From Lepisosteus oculatus (taxonomy: Eukaryota; Chordata; Actinopteri; Semionotiformes; Lepisosteidae), in NCBI RefSeq assembly GCF_040954835.1, contig NC_090723.1, positions 2,056,001 to 2,120,000 of the forward strand: 64,000 bases of DNA. The letters run 5' to 3'. Below are positions 47,501 to 59,500 of the stretch, piece after piece; the first letter of the stretch is position 1, and every line of letters begins with the position of its first letter. The notes beneath the pieces were generated by a model. It ran no database searches. It saw nothing but the letters and a program-made list of their open reading frames with translations, and was not told the DNA's origin. The position numbers were made by a program, and so were the translations under genes.

Positions 47501-50500
47501 TATGGCCTCCTTTCATTTCACACTTTGTCTTTGCTTGCAGAACTGATCACTGCATTAAAGCAAGATTTTGGAATTTTCTTATGATTTGCAACTTATCTAA
47601 CACTTTGAAAAGACACTGTCCTTGACCAGGGCAGGGCTGTGCTGGACCCCAAATACCTTCTTCAGTGTTAGAGGGCTTCTAACTTTCTGACAATATTTTT
47701 CAATAATTCTCGGGTTTTGAAATCCCAAAGGGCCTGTTTAAATCAACACCTGCTTTATGGCAGGAGTCTCTAGCTCGTCTCCTAGGCCTTGCAACGTCTC
47801 AGTTGCAATACTGATGGACCTCAGTGCAGTGGATTCTGTGGATCACTTTACATTACAGTAACACTGACTTCAGACATAAAGAAATGTTGAATGGTTCTGG
47901 TAAGTGAAGATTAGAAACCTTCTACAGTGTTCTTCAAGTCCTTGTGACATGAGGAGCCGTTTCTCACCTCCAGATACTCATCCAGGCCGTGGTGGGTGAA
48001 CTCATACTGTAGGTGCACCCGAAAGTTCATGTTCTCCACAGAATGGACCACAATGTTGATGAACTGCATACAGGCCACCTGGAGAGACAGGAGAGCAAGC
48101 TGTCAGACCATACTCAGGCGGTTTTAAACTGCGCACTGAACTTAAGAAAATTAAGTATAGCATGTAATTTGTAAATATTATTGAATACACTGCAAATGTT
48201 AAATCAGTAGCTCTATATAAACATTATTTTAGAAATAAAATAAGGAGTTTGGAGTTCTGAAGTTCAGATTAGTTGCAACATGTTTCCATGTTAATGTAAT
48301 ATTCTCAGTCAGTAATTAATCAGTTTCTTTGCTTAACATTCACACACTACTGCTGTTTTGACAGATAATGATTTTGTGAAAATCCAGTTTTTAAGCACAA
48401 TTTGTTTCTTACCGATTTATCAAGAATTGCTGCTGCCCATTAATTTCATACAGTATTCTTTCAATTATATACCATATAATGATTAATTTAGTCAATTTAG
48501 TCATCAGTTCAGTGCTAGGATTAACACCAAAGTCCATCTCAGACTGAAAAAAATTAAAACCCTATAGGATCCCAGCATCGTTAATTCCTAAGACTTTATT
48601 TATTTATGGGAAGTATTGATTTCTCTCCGTATGTGAGATACTTACCATGAAGTCAATGTTGCTGTCTTCATTGCGGAAGTACTCCATGAGTTTCTCAAAA
48701 CGGTTCTTTTCTCCACACACCTATGGGACATGCAGGGAAACACAATGCATTAGAAAGAGACAGAGTGTGCAGACTAGTGGCCATTCACCCCATCTGTGTT
48801 TATTTGATAGAGGTAAATTATTTCGAGACTCTTATCCTCCTGTTTCTTGAAAGAAGAGAAGGTACAGTATCAACTGTGTCAACAAGGCTGAGAAGCTTGT
48901 TGCAGACTCCCACATCCCTGTGTAATGAATCATCTTCATTATCTTCTTTTTTAAGACTGAAAAGGTTTTTTAGTGTGGGAATCATCAGTATATTGATTTC
49001 TTCCTGAAAGCTTTGACATACTGTATACTGAAAAATGTGGAAATAAAAGCAATGGGAATACTGCAAAAAGAATAGGAAATTGCTGCCGTACAGAGAATTC
49101 AAGCAAGAAAAACTGTTAATCTAAAGTCTTAAAGGCTGATGATGCCAGTCGATTACAAAGTAAAACTTTTCTGAAAACTTTACAAAGTGACAAGAGCAGG
49201 AATGTTATTAAGATTGATTTTTGGATTCCTTCCAGAAATGACTAAATGGGATTCTGGGATTGTTCTGATGAACTCCTTCTCCAAGGCTTTACCTGTACTG
49301 ACCACAAGATGGAAGTATTGACCAGTTTGTAATGGCCTGTCGTTTCAAATGGATTACTTTGACAATTCAATGTGACCATGTGTTGCACAAGAAACAAGTA
49401 GTCATAGAACTGGACCACAACTTTCTTTTACAGCTCAGTTCCTTTACAAAGAATGTCCAGACTGTATTTTGCATCAAAGATGACGTGCACTTCAGATAAG
49501 CACACTATTTTGTGTTACTTCAGAGGCAGGAACACATTGTGGTATATGCAGTAAATTCTTATTCTTAATGCAAGGTTCGCATGACTTGTTAGAAAAATAT
49601 ATTTGTGAATCCTTATCTTTGGCTGGAATCAAGAGTAAGATTGCTTTCACAGCAACTTGAAGATCTGCTAATTTCCTCAGCCACACTCTCTCTATCCCCA
49701 TCTCTCAGGAGAAACGAGGCAGAAACTTTGAGGTTTCCTAGGCCTCAGTAGTTTCGGATCTAAGGGCATGAGTCCTGGTAGATACACACACACGCACAGA
49801 CACACCATGAATAATACAGCATGACTGCCTGCCAGTTGTGCCCTGAACAATGCCCACGCGCTCTGCTCGCCCCACACTGCGAAAATGCGATCTGCCCTGG
49901 CACACCCACAGCTGCCACGCGGGCTGCGCCACTCCCCCTCTTCGCTGGCTGCCTTCCAGCAGCGGGACTCACATTGCCCACATTTTTCAGGAGGGTGCCC
50001 AGGATAGATGCCAGGAGGTGTCAGTTATCCTGCACTCTTGCCCGATTCCCGGGAAACACAACTGTTTGACTGGGCTGAAATCAATACCATTTCCATTCAG
50101 TGTGTGATATGGAGGGAAAACAGCTCATTTGTGACCTTAATAACAGGCTTTTCAAGGTCAGTCCTTGCTGCTGAGTTTATTTTTATCGCTCTGAGAAGCT
50201 CTGAAAGATAACTTTAATAGAAGCCACTGCCAAGACTTTATTTTTTCACAGTTTTTACAGATAAAGCCCTATAAAATATCTGAAAACTTACCAGAATCAA
50301 ATATATCATAGGAACATAAATTATTTTTTAAGTGTCTGGAAAGAACTGTCAAGTACAGTACTGTCACGAGTCAAGTGTTTATCACTGCTCATTACTGTAA
50401 ACACTAATGAAAAACGTGAACAGATTGATTCCCGGTTTAAAATATATAACACAGACTTGTAGAACTTAATCAGTCTTGACCAAAAGGGATAAAAGAGATA

Positions 50501-53500
50501 AAGGAGGGACTTGATATAAGTACTCAAGTAATGAAATAAGGACCTGGGGCTGTAAAAAGCAAAGAAGAAAAGTAGGATCAGGAATCATTTCAATTTAGGG
50601 TAGCAGGTATCTGGAGCAAGATGTCCTGTCATACTGTTAAAGTAAATTGTTGAAGAAATAACTGGATGAGACCCTCTGATCACGAAACAAAGTGGTCAGA
50701 TAACTTCATGTTGTTTGTAACCTTGCTTCTTTTGTTTTGGTCTCACTCATCACACTGTGTGGTAATAGTGAAATTACAGACAATCAGATCTTGGAAACTA
50801 CACGTTGCTGCATTGGTAATGTGTGAGCAACAGCAGGACATAGAGAGGATACATAAAGCGGACCCCTTGGGTGACAAATAATTCCAAAGTTTATGAAGTC
50901 TTTGAAATGAGGGGAGTATTATTTTGTTCTTCCAGGTGAAAAAGGAAAATACATCAGGGGCCGAGATGCAAGTGATGTAGTTAGGAGTTAAAACTGTCTG
51001 TTACTCTTGGATGGTTATATTGCCAAGGTAACCCGCCAATCAAAGTTACAGTGACTTATTATGTTAATGCAAGGGAATTTTAGTTTGTAAATTAAAGAGC
51101 AAAGTGAAATGTGTGTATCCCGAGTAAATGCAAGTTGTTTTAGAGTTTTTAAAAAGTCCTAGTTTCAAAAAGGAAATAGCATTAAAAATAGCTCTCCCAC
51201 TTGCAGCTTGAACACCTCCCTGTCGGTCCCCATCCTGACCAAGAGCTCTTCCCACCTGCTCGTCTCTAATTTGGGTCTGGAAGCAGCCCTGCCTGGGGAC
51301 AGCTGACCTCCACTGTAGGAAGGAGGAGGTGGCAGGAGGGCTCAAGATGTCAAGGCGTGCACGTGCCATTCCCCTTCGTTTTGGGAAAGCCCTCTCGTAC
51401 TGAGACAGGCGTGCAGATGAACAGTTGGGGGCGGGTGCCTGAGATTGGCAGCAGCCCCAGAGTTGGCAAGGAATGAGCAGAATGTTAACCACCCCATTCC
51501 CAGCATGCATCAGGCTCAACGCCCAACACCCAGCAGCTACTGTGCAGAGACAAGAGCAATGTGAGATTACAGCGTGTGCAGCTGAGAGGCCCTGCAGGAG
51601 GTCCTGTGGGCTGGCTCGAATCGCGGTTTCCTAATCCTGTGATCACTTCTTCTCCACGCTGTGCATTGCAGTACTTTAATTCAGCTGAACGTGAGGATTA
51701 TTTGGGGAAATGTAGTGTCACTCTGGTCCCGTGAATCCGTTATGTCTTCTCATTTTCTTTCAGCTTCCTTCAGTGAACAGTTGTCTTGGTTTTGTTTAGC
51801 AAACTGTTCTCATTTCAATCCCACAGGCTAGAAATTAGAATGAGTGTTTGGTCTCAGATCTTACCTCACTGTAGTGCTTTGACTCAAACACTAGATTCCA
51901 GGAATAAAATTCTGCCTCAGTGTAAAACTAAGAGGCAACAGCTAGGTAGCAAATTATGCACAATGCAGGGCTCTGTGAAAGGAGGGAACCATTTATTGGG
52001 CGGTTCAAAAAACTCCTATTAAGTGCAGGGAAAAAAGAAAATCTCCTGACCTCTTTAAAGTTGTCAAAGGCCGCGAGAATGATGTCATGTCCTCCTCGTA
52101 CCAGACACACTGCTGCCAGCAGCTCCAGAACCAGGGCCTTTGTCCTGCAAAAGGGAAAACAATGGATCAAGCCATCAACCAGTCAAACAGAGGAACACAG
52201 ACAGGCAAGCTGACAATGAGCCACTGCTGCACAGACACTGAAGAAACAGAGAGACAGAAAGACTGGAGATGGAGAGAAGGAAACGGAGAAGTTTACAACA
52301 TAAAAAAGAAAGACATAGTGACTGCTGAGCGAGGAAGAAATAACAAAAACACCATTACGTTAAATGCAAATCATGAACACATATATATATATATGAGTTA
52401 TATATTTCACACACCACTGTACTGTATATAGGTCTGAAACTTTCTAGTATCTATACTTTTTTGCTGTTAGAAAAGTTTGCTAACTTTTGTTAAAAACTTT
52501 TACATCATTTCCAATTCAAATGTTATCAACAGTTCTTTACAAAACTGAAATGAAATTAATTTACTAGTTTTTGCATTGAGCATGGTGTTAAAATGAAATC
52601 AAAAGGCAATCAAAGAAATTTGTGTTAATAAATAAGAGATATGTGCTCCCACAAAGTGAGTGGCAGGGCTCTTTGCTGGGATCCTAGCTTAATTTCCAAG
52701 TGTTACTTGGCTTCAGTGTCACAGCAAAACAGAGACACTCACCTGGGGTTTTTGTTGTTGAGACTCAGGGTGATCTCATTCACACACCGCGGGTGGGTCA
52801 TGACCAGGTTAAATCCGGACTAGGGAGGAGATGAGACAATACTGTCATTGAGCAAGACTGTCTTGAAAATAAAGGGGAGTTGGACGAGGTTCTGTTAAAC
52901 TTGGGATACATAGATCAGCCGTATGAAGAATAACTTGGTCACAACACGTAGAAAACACAGAGAGGGGACACATTGGGCCTGTCAAGGTTATCACAACACT
53001 ATCATAGAGGACAGGTGAGGAAGTCTCTGACCCTAATTCAGGAGAAACAGGGTCACCAGTGTTTTTTCAACCTTCCATTCATTGATAGACTGGTATGGGA
53101 GCAAGAGCCATCCAGAGGAGACACAATAAAAGTAGTCAGATTCCTGAAAGGTTTCTGTCAATCTCAACTGTTTAGTGTTATGAGGACAATAAGCTTCTAG
53201 CAACCAAACGAGCATCAAATGGCTTTCTCTTGATTGTGACCCTTATTTTTTTCAGGTTCTTATGGCACACTGAACAGAGTCGATTCGATAAATGTCATGG
53301 TATCCAGACACCTAAAGCAGAGCATTTTTAAATCCAATGAGACTGACTTCAGTAAAGAGCGGAAAAAGACCTAATTAAGAAATCGGGTTAATTAAATGAG
53401 CCTAGATCATTAAGAATGCTGTTAAAATGAGAGGTTCTGAGGCCCGTGGAGGGTGGGGTGTGGTTAGGGTGAGGGAGTGTACCTGGTAGTTCATGATGGC

Positions 53501-56500
53501 ACGCAGACACATGATGCAGACGTGCACGTCATCCTTCTGACTGACGATGCGCGAGTTCCGCAGGGCCTTCCTGCTGTGTAGAGAATTGAATCTGCCAGGA
53601 GACAGACAGAGAATGAGACAGACACTCACAAGCACACCAAGTCCCGCAATGAACATTCACTGACATTTATCTCCCAGGAACCACAGCCCCAATATACTTC
53701 ACTGCAGCTCGATCACCATACAAGTCATCTAACACTGAAGTGAAGCACCTGTCCTTTCTGAGGGAAACAGGCCAGTTGTGGGAATAGCCCAGTGATTGCA
53801 TGGACACCTCTGGGTGTTCCTGTCTGTCTTGACTGTATGATTCAAAGTGGAACCATTAGCAATGCCTGGAATAACCCCACCCATAACCGAAGAGTACCAA
53901 ACACACACCCCCCCACAGGAGGGCTCCACACACATCACAGCACACAACAATGACAGCTACTGGCTATATGGAAAAAGCTTTACTCCTGAAGTTTCTGCTG
54001 GGTTCAATTACAATTCAAAGGAATTTGGTGCCAAATCCCTTCATTTTCCTGTTTCACAAAAAAAAGCTTGATCACAGTTGTCTTTGTGCTGAGTTCTATT
54101 TTATTAATACCCGTTCCATGCTTAGGGCACAGTAAACATTTTTAAAGTTCAAATTTTAGTTTATAGATTGAAAAATGCAGAAGTCTCTGAACAAGAATTA
54201 CTTAAACAGCTTCTCATACGAAGGCAAGAATTATTACTATTGTGCTGATAAAACTCACAGATCATGCTGCATATTTCCAGACTTTACATCATGGTTTTTC
54301 AATAATACTGTAAACTTTAGCTTGTTGCAAGCACATCCTGTCTATGTGAGCTGGCTGGATCATGAGACAAGGCTCTACTCACAGGATTCACCCAGAGCCC
54401 AGTGATTCCAAGTCGTAGCCTTGTTACCTAGTGACTCTTACAGAACACCATCATACTGTACCATCGGTGGATAAGAAAGGGGATGTGAAGGGATTTTGAA
54501 TCCAGGGTTGTTGTGATTATCACTGCACTCAGTTCTATGGTTAAGGCAAGCTGTGCAAACATTTTTCTCCTTTATTTTCATTGATCTAAATGGCCTTTAC
54601 ATCTACATAAAAACGTATTTGTCACAGCTAACAGTGTGAGTGGGGTGAGATTGGAGAAATTCTCACTGCAGACTTTAAACTAATTAAGAGCCTGATGCCA
54701 GCGTTGGCGTTTGACCTCAAGAAAGCAATACAGCCTATTATTTGATACGTAATTAGTGTGATTCTGAATGAAAGAAAGCAAAGAAAGGAAAAAAAACAAA
54801 GAATAAAATGAAAGGGAACTGAAACAAGACATGATGAAAAAAACAAGATGGAAGAAGAAAACACATTTGTTTTTGTTGCCAATCAAACACTGTCCAGTTT
54901 TTCAGCAACTCTCCTTTTAGGGATTCGCTTTTTACCTTCAGGAGCTGCGCAATGTTTGCACTCTTTGCCCTGCCCATTCCATTCCATTGTACTCACCATT
55001 ACAGTGTGAATCCAATGCAGCAATAGAAAGACCAAATAGACACTTTCAAGGACAGTCAGACAGAATAACAGCCTGGCACTGACGCCTTGAAAACTTTTTG
55101 ATCTAAAAAAATTCCTAACTCATGGACCACTGGAGGATGCTGGGCTGACCAATCAGAGCATCACTCTCTCTTTGTAGGGACAGTGATGAGCAATCGACAT
55201 TTACAGATGATCTGCATTAACACCAGTAGAAAATTGTGGTCACGATTGCTAGTAGGGTACACAGCTGGGCCAGTCTATCCTGCCTGGCATAGTTTTTGAG
55301 GCTGCTGGGAAGTATTCAAGCAGGTCAGAATCAAGCCCAGACTATGGTGCGGGTAATGGGAGGTGCTCAGGCACACTCCTGGAATATGAGCTCAGATGTT
55401 TCAGAGAAAATGTCCATCCTTTCAAAAGAAAAGCTGGATATGTAGGCCACAGCTTCTTCCAGATTTCATTTTATCTTTTCTTTTCAGGTTTTGGGCTGTT
55501 GATTTTTGAGCTATGTTGAGCTCTTAAAGCCTTGATCTGGAAAGATAACTACATGTGCAATGAGTCCATCAATCAGTTCTAGCTCTATGAAGGAAGTTGA
55601 AAGACCTTGGTAGGTAAAACAAAAAACAGAAGACCCTGCAGCACTCAAAGACCCCAATATTTGATAACCCCAATCTAGTTAAATGTCTGGAACACACTAT
55701 GGTAAAGAAATCCGACCTTTCCCAACCCAGACTGCTCTTACTAAGACTCTAAATGAAGGCATCAAGGTGGGGGCCAAGGCCTAGGGGTGCTTGGGTGGGA
55801 CTCACCTGACGGTAAGGTGGCGGGAGGCTTTGGAGGCACCGTGGGTGGGGGAGTTGCCAGCGCTCCTGGTTAGATCCTCAACTGACCTCTCCAGATTCTT
55901 CCCTCTGTCCACCGTTGGCCCACCATTATCTACACTCTCCATGTCATACCTGTATATACAATGACCTAATCAGCACAGGCTGCAGAGTTTGGGACTGGTT
56001 CGCATAAATATTACAGATGTGTTTAAACCAGGGCCATCAAACTCAAGTGCCTGGACAGCTGAAGGTCCTCCTGGCTTGTTCTATCTCGTTCCTCACTGAT
56101 TTAAATGGTCGGATCATTTGATTAACTGGAAGAAATGGAATTCTACTCTCTCTAATCTCTACTAGGGTTGCCACCTGTCCTGGTTCAGCCAGGATTGCCC
56201 AGTTTCTAAGGTACAGTAGATGTCCTGTGAAATCACCAAATCTTTGAGAAGTCAAGGTTTTAACCAGTGTCCTCTTTCCATCTGTCGCATGGTGCTTGTG
56301 CAAACAAACAAATTAGGAAACTTAAGGAAGCATTTTACCTTAAATACATCATCCATCTTTTCCTAAACTGTGCCCTGACACTTCTTTAATTCCTTTGACG
56401 TGTGCTTATTGGACATGCTGGCCAACACAGCTCTCATTCAATAACATTGCAAGCTCACAGTCACAAGGATCATGTTCCATTCTGTCTCATTTTAAATTTT

Positions 56501-59500
56501 GAGTCAAGACAGCCCACTAACACTTGAATAACAACTGATTTATGGCACATTCTACATTAGAACCAATGTCTTCTAGACTATGGCAAACAAACTGCACCTG
56601 GAAATCAATAATCGGTACATACCGTAGTTTATATCAATTATGCACAAAACTCACAACACAGGTGCAACTACCCTTTGATCCTTTTAGGCAGTGAAAAATT
56701 TGCTTTCTATCTTCTTATGGAAAGAAAGTGAATTTCTGAACAAGTTTGAAACAGCTCAGGTGTAGCAAATTCTACAGTGCACCTTCAATTTCTAAATAAA
56801 ATTATTAAAAAAAAACATTGCAAATATTATTCAGATTCACAGCCTCATGTTCTCTGCTGTCTAAAAATTAAATTTATTTTACCTTCTGTATTGAATGACT
56901 TGTGCTCCAGTCTACTCCTGTCCTTACAATGTAATAAAGTAAAGGAGCTCCATCTCTGTGTACAATTCAATTTCAGTGTTTGATTTTTACGGCAGCTGCA
57001 TTTCTTCCAGTTTGTGAAAAAATGATTGCAATGAACCCGGTTTCACTCTAAGAATAAAAAATGTTACACTCACAGAATGAGTGTAATGTTTATATGCCTC
57101 TATTTCTGCATTTATTTAATTGTCCCTATGACCAGACTTCTTTCTTTCCACTGTGAGATTTAAAGGGGGACTAAAGTAACAGGTAAAACATATGTGCATG
57201 CTGTTCATTATTTATCAGTATGAGCTGTTCAGCTATTCTGATTACAGCTTTCAAGGTAGCTAGAGAGGACAGAAATACATCTTTAAAGCTGGCGGTTCAC
57301 TGCATCAGCCTTGCATTAGAAAAACATCAGCAGCCTTACAGTGCATTTTCTAGCTACAGCCCACTATATGGCAGGGGTTGGAGACAGAGTTAGCCCACTA
57401 TATGGCAGGGGTTGGAGACAGAGTTAGCCCACTATATGGCAGGGGTTGGAGACAGAGTTAGCCCACTGTATGGCAGGGGTTGGAGACAGAGTAGGAAGAA
57501 AGGTGGGTACTCACGTCACAGAACATTGAGCGAAGGAGAGGTATTCTACAAGAACATCCAGCCCTTTGTTCTCCTCATTGAGGAACTCCTGAGCCCACCT
57601 GAGGCGAGAGAGGAGAAGCTGTCAGACTAATTGAAACACTATTGTAACACATCTGGCTTCATTGCTTCCACACACAGCGTCTCCACTGAACATACTGTAC
57701 AACATACAGTGGATAGTGAGGTGTGTAGCAAGACATGTAAAGTAATATCCTCATTACTGCATTGATCTCTGCATTAAGATGAAATTATTCAATGTTGTTT
57801 TGGTTCCACTTTCCAGATACAATTCAATTTCCAATTGCGGACTCAAAATAAATTGCTGAGGTCTCCCGTGATCAAAAATGCAGAAAACTGGAAATGGTGG
57901 ATGTGTCCCCAGCTGGAAAATAAAAATAACAGTTTCCCGCTGGTGTGATGCCAAGGGTGATAATGCTCAGCAATAATATATTGGTGCAATAAAGCGAAAG
58001 TAGCTTCATTTTAGTGACATAAACAAATCTGCAAGAGTGGAATGCGACTGGATTTCTTGGCTGAGTCCAATGTTGTGTTGGTGTTTCTAGTGACTGGTTT
58101 AATTTTAAAAAGGTGATTTAAAAAAAAAGTGTTTTTAGAATGATGGTGATGTCCGGTTGAGGAAATGGGAGTCGGTAGACTTATCAGGCAACATTGAGGG
58201 AATGACAAGGACAGAATCTAGTACATTTAGCAGGGTTTGAGGACTGTGATGAGGATTATTGTGAAAATAGTAACCCCGAAGGCACAGGGCATGTTGAGGA
58301 CCAGCAGTGAGAAACCCTGTAGCCGGAGTGGATCCCACTCTGTCCCTCTGCTCACCCTATGTGGTTGGTCCGCAGGGAGATCTCCAGCTCCCTGAGCACT
58401 TGAGTTGATTCCTGCACTCTTCTCTTGAACTGGAACAGAGATCGGAAACGCAGCAGAGGTTAGGATGGTGGAGGTCTGCAAAACCGATATTCAGAAATAC
58501 TGCAGAAAGCCCCAGAGTTATGGCAGCAAACAAGACTGACTTTAATCTCAGCCTTGTTTTGCATTTGTTTAAAATGCTTTCAGTTAGTTCATTTAGGGCA
58601 GAATGGTGAAAAAATCCTGCAGTGCCCCAATCTATTCCATTTCAGGTCTATAGATTGATCATATCTTTAATTGTTTTGTAAGTTAATACTTAGTTTGCTG
58701 TGGAATGAAAACACTGGCAAAGACCAATGGTGTTTCACATCTCCAGTACAGAATAACTCCATCCCTGTGATCCGAGTCCCTGCTCTTTCCACTCACCTTG
58801 CGACTGACCACTCCCTGGTCAAGGAAACTCTTGATCTTCAGGAGGTAGGCGGACGGCGGGTTCTTGACCTGGAAGCGCTCCTGTCGGGGGGGAATGGAGA
58901 CATGCATGAGGTGGGGAGGTGTCTGTTAAAGAAAGCCTTCAGCTCATAGCAGCTGATGCAATTTCCGTTATGTTTCCCTTTTTTCACCATGGCTTGGGCT
59001 TTCACAGTGCTTCAGGATACGATCCAAGGTGAAATGCTAACTGTATTGTTCAGTGTTTATGGTCTGAATTACTGTTCTGATTACTGGTAGTCGCTGGTAT
59101 CAGCAGACAGGCTAGACTACAGCTTAAAGTCCACTATACTGAGACTCAGGTTTTTAACCAATAACAAATCATGATAGGAACAAGTAAAGGTTTATTCCCT
59201 GCTGAAAAGAGAAGAAAAGAAACACAACGTTTCGGCTGTGGAGCCTTCTTCAGGTGTAAGCCTAGCCAAAACGTGTTCTTCGTTTTGTAAATAATGATGG
59301 GGTTATAAGTTGCTTTGAACCTTTTCAAATTCATTCTGATTGCTGTATAATATTAGATTTTACCATATTTTATATAGCAATTTATTATTCTCTTGGACAT
59401 TTTTAATTGTATTTCATACATAACTGAGTTAAGATTTTCTTCTTTTGTAAATTGTATTCATGTACAATTTTGCATACTTAATTTATGGTTTAAATTTTAT

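Noticed and set aside
49850-50070. GC-rich stretch resembling an exon in fmnl1 intron 9
   Set aside because: No frame matches FMNL1 and adjacent exons 9 and 10 already join in phase; left unannotated.
51064-51519. 151-aa minus-strand open frame within fmnl1 intron 9
   Set aside because: No recognisable domain, no flanking splice pattern consistent with fmnl1 phases, and biased low-complexity composition.
57361-57496. CRISPR-like regular repeat
   Set aside because: Units are head to tail with no spacers, in a vertebrate intron; it is a minisatellite.
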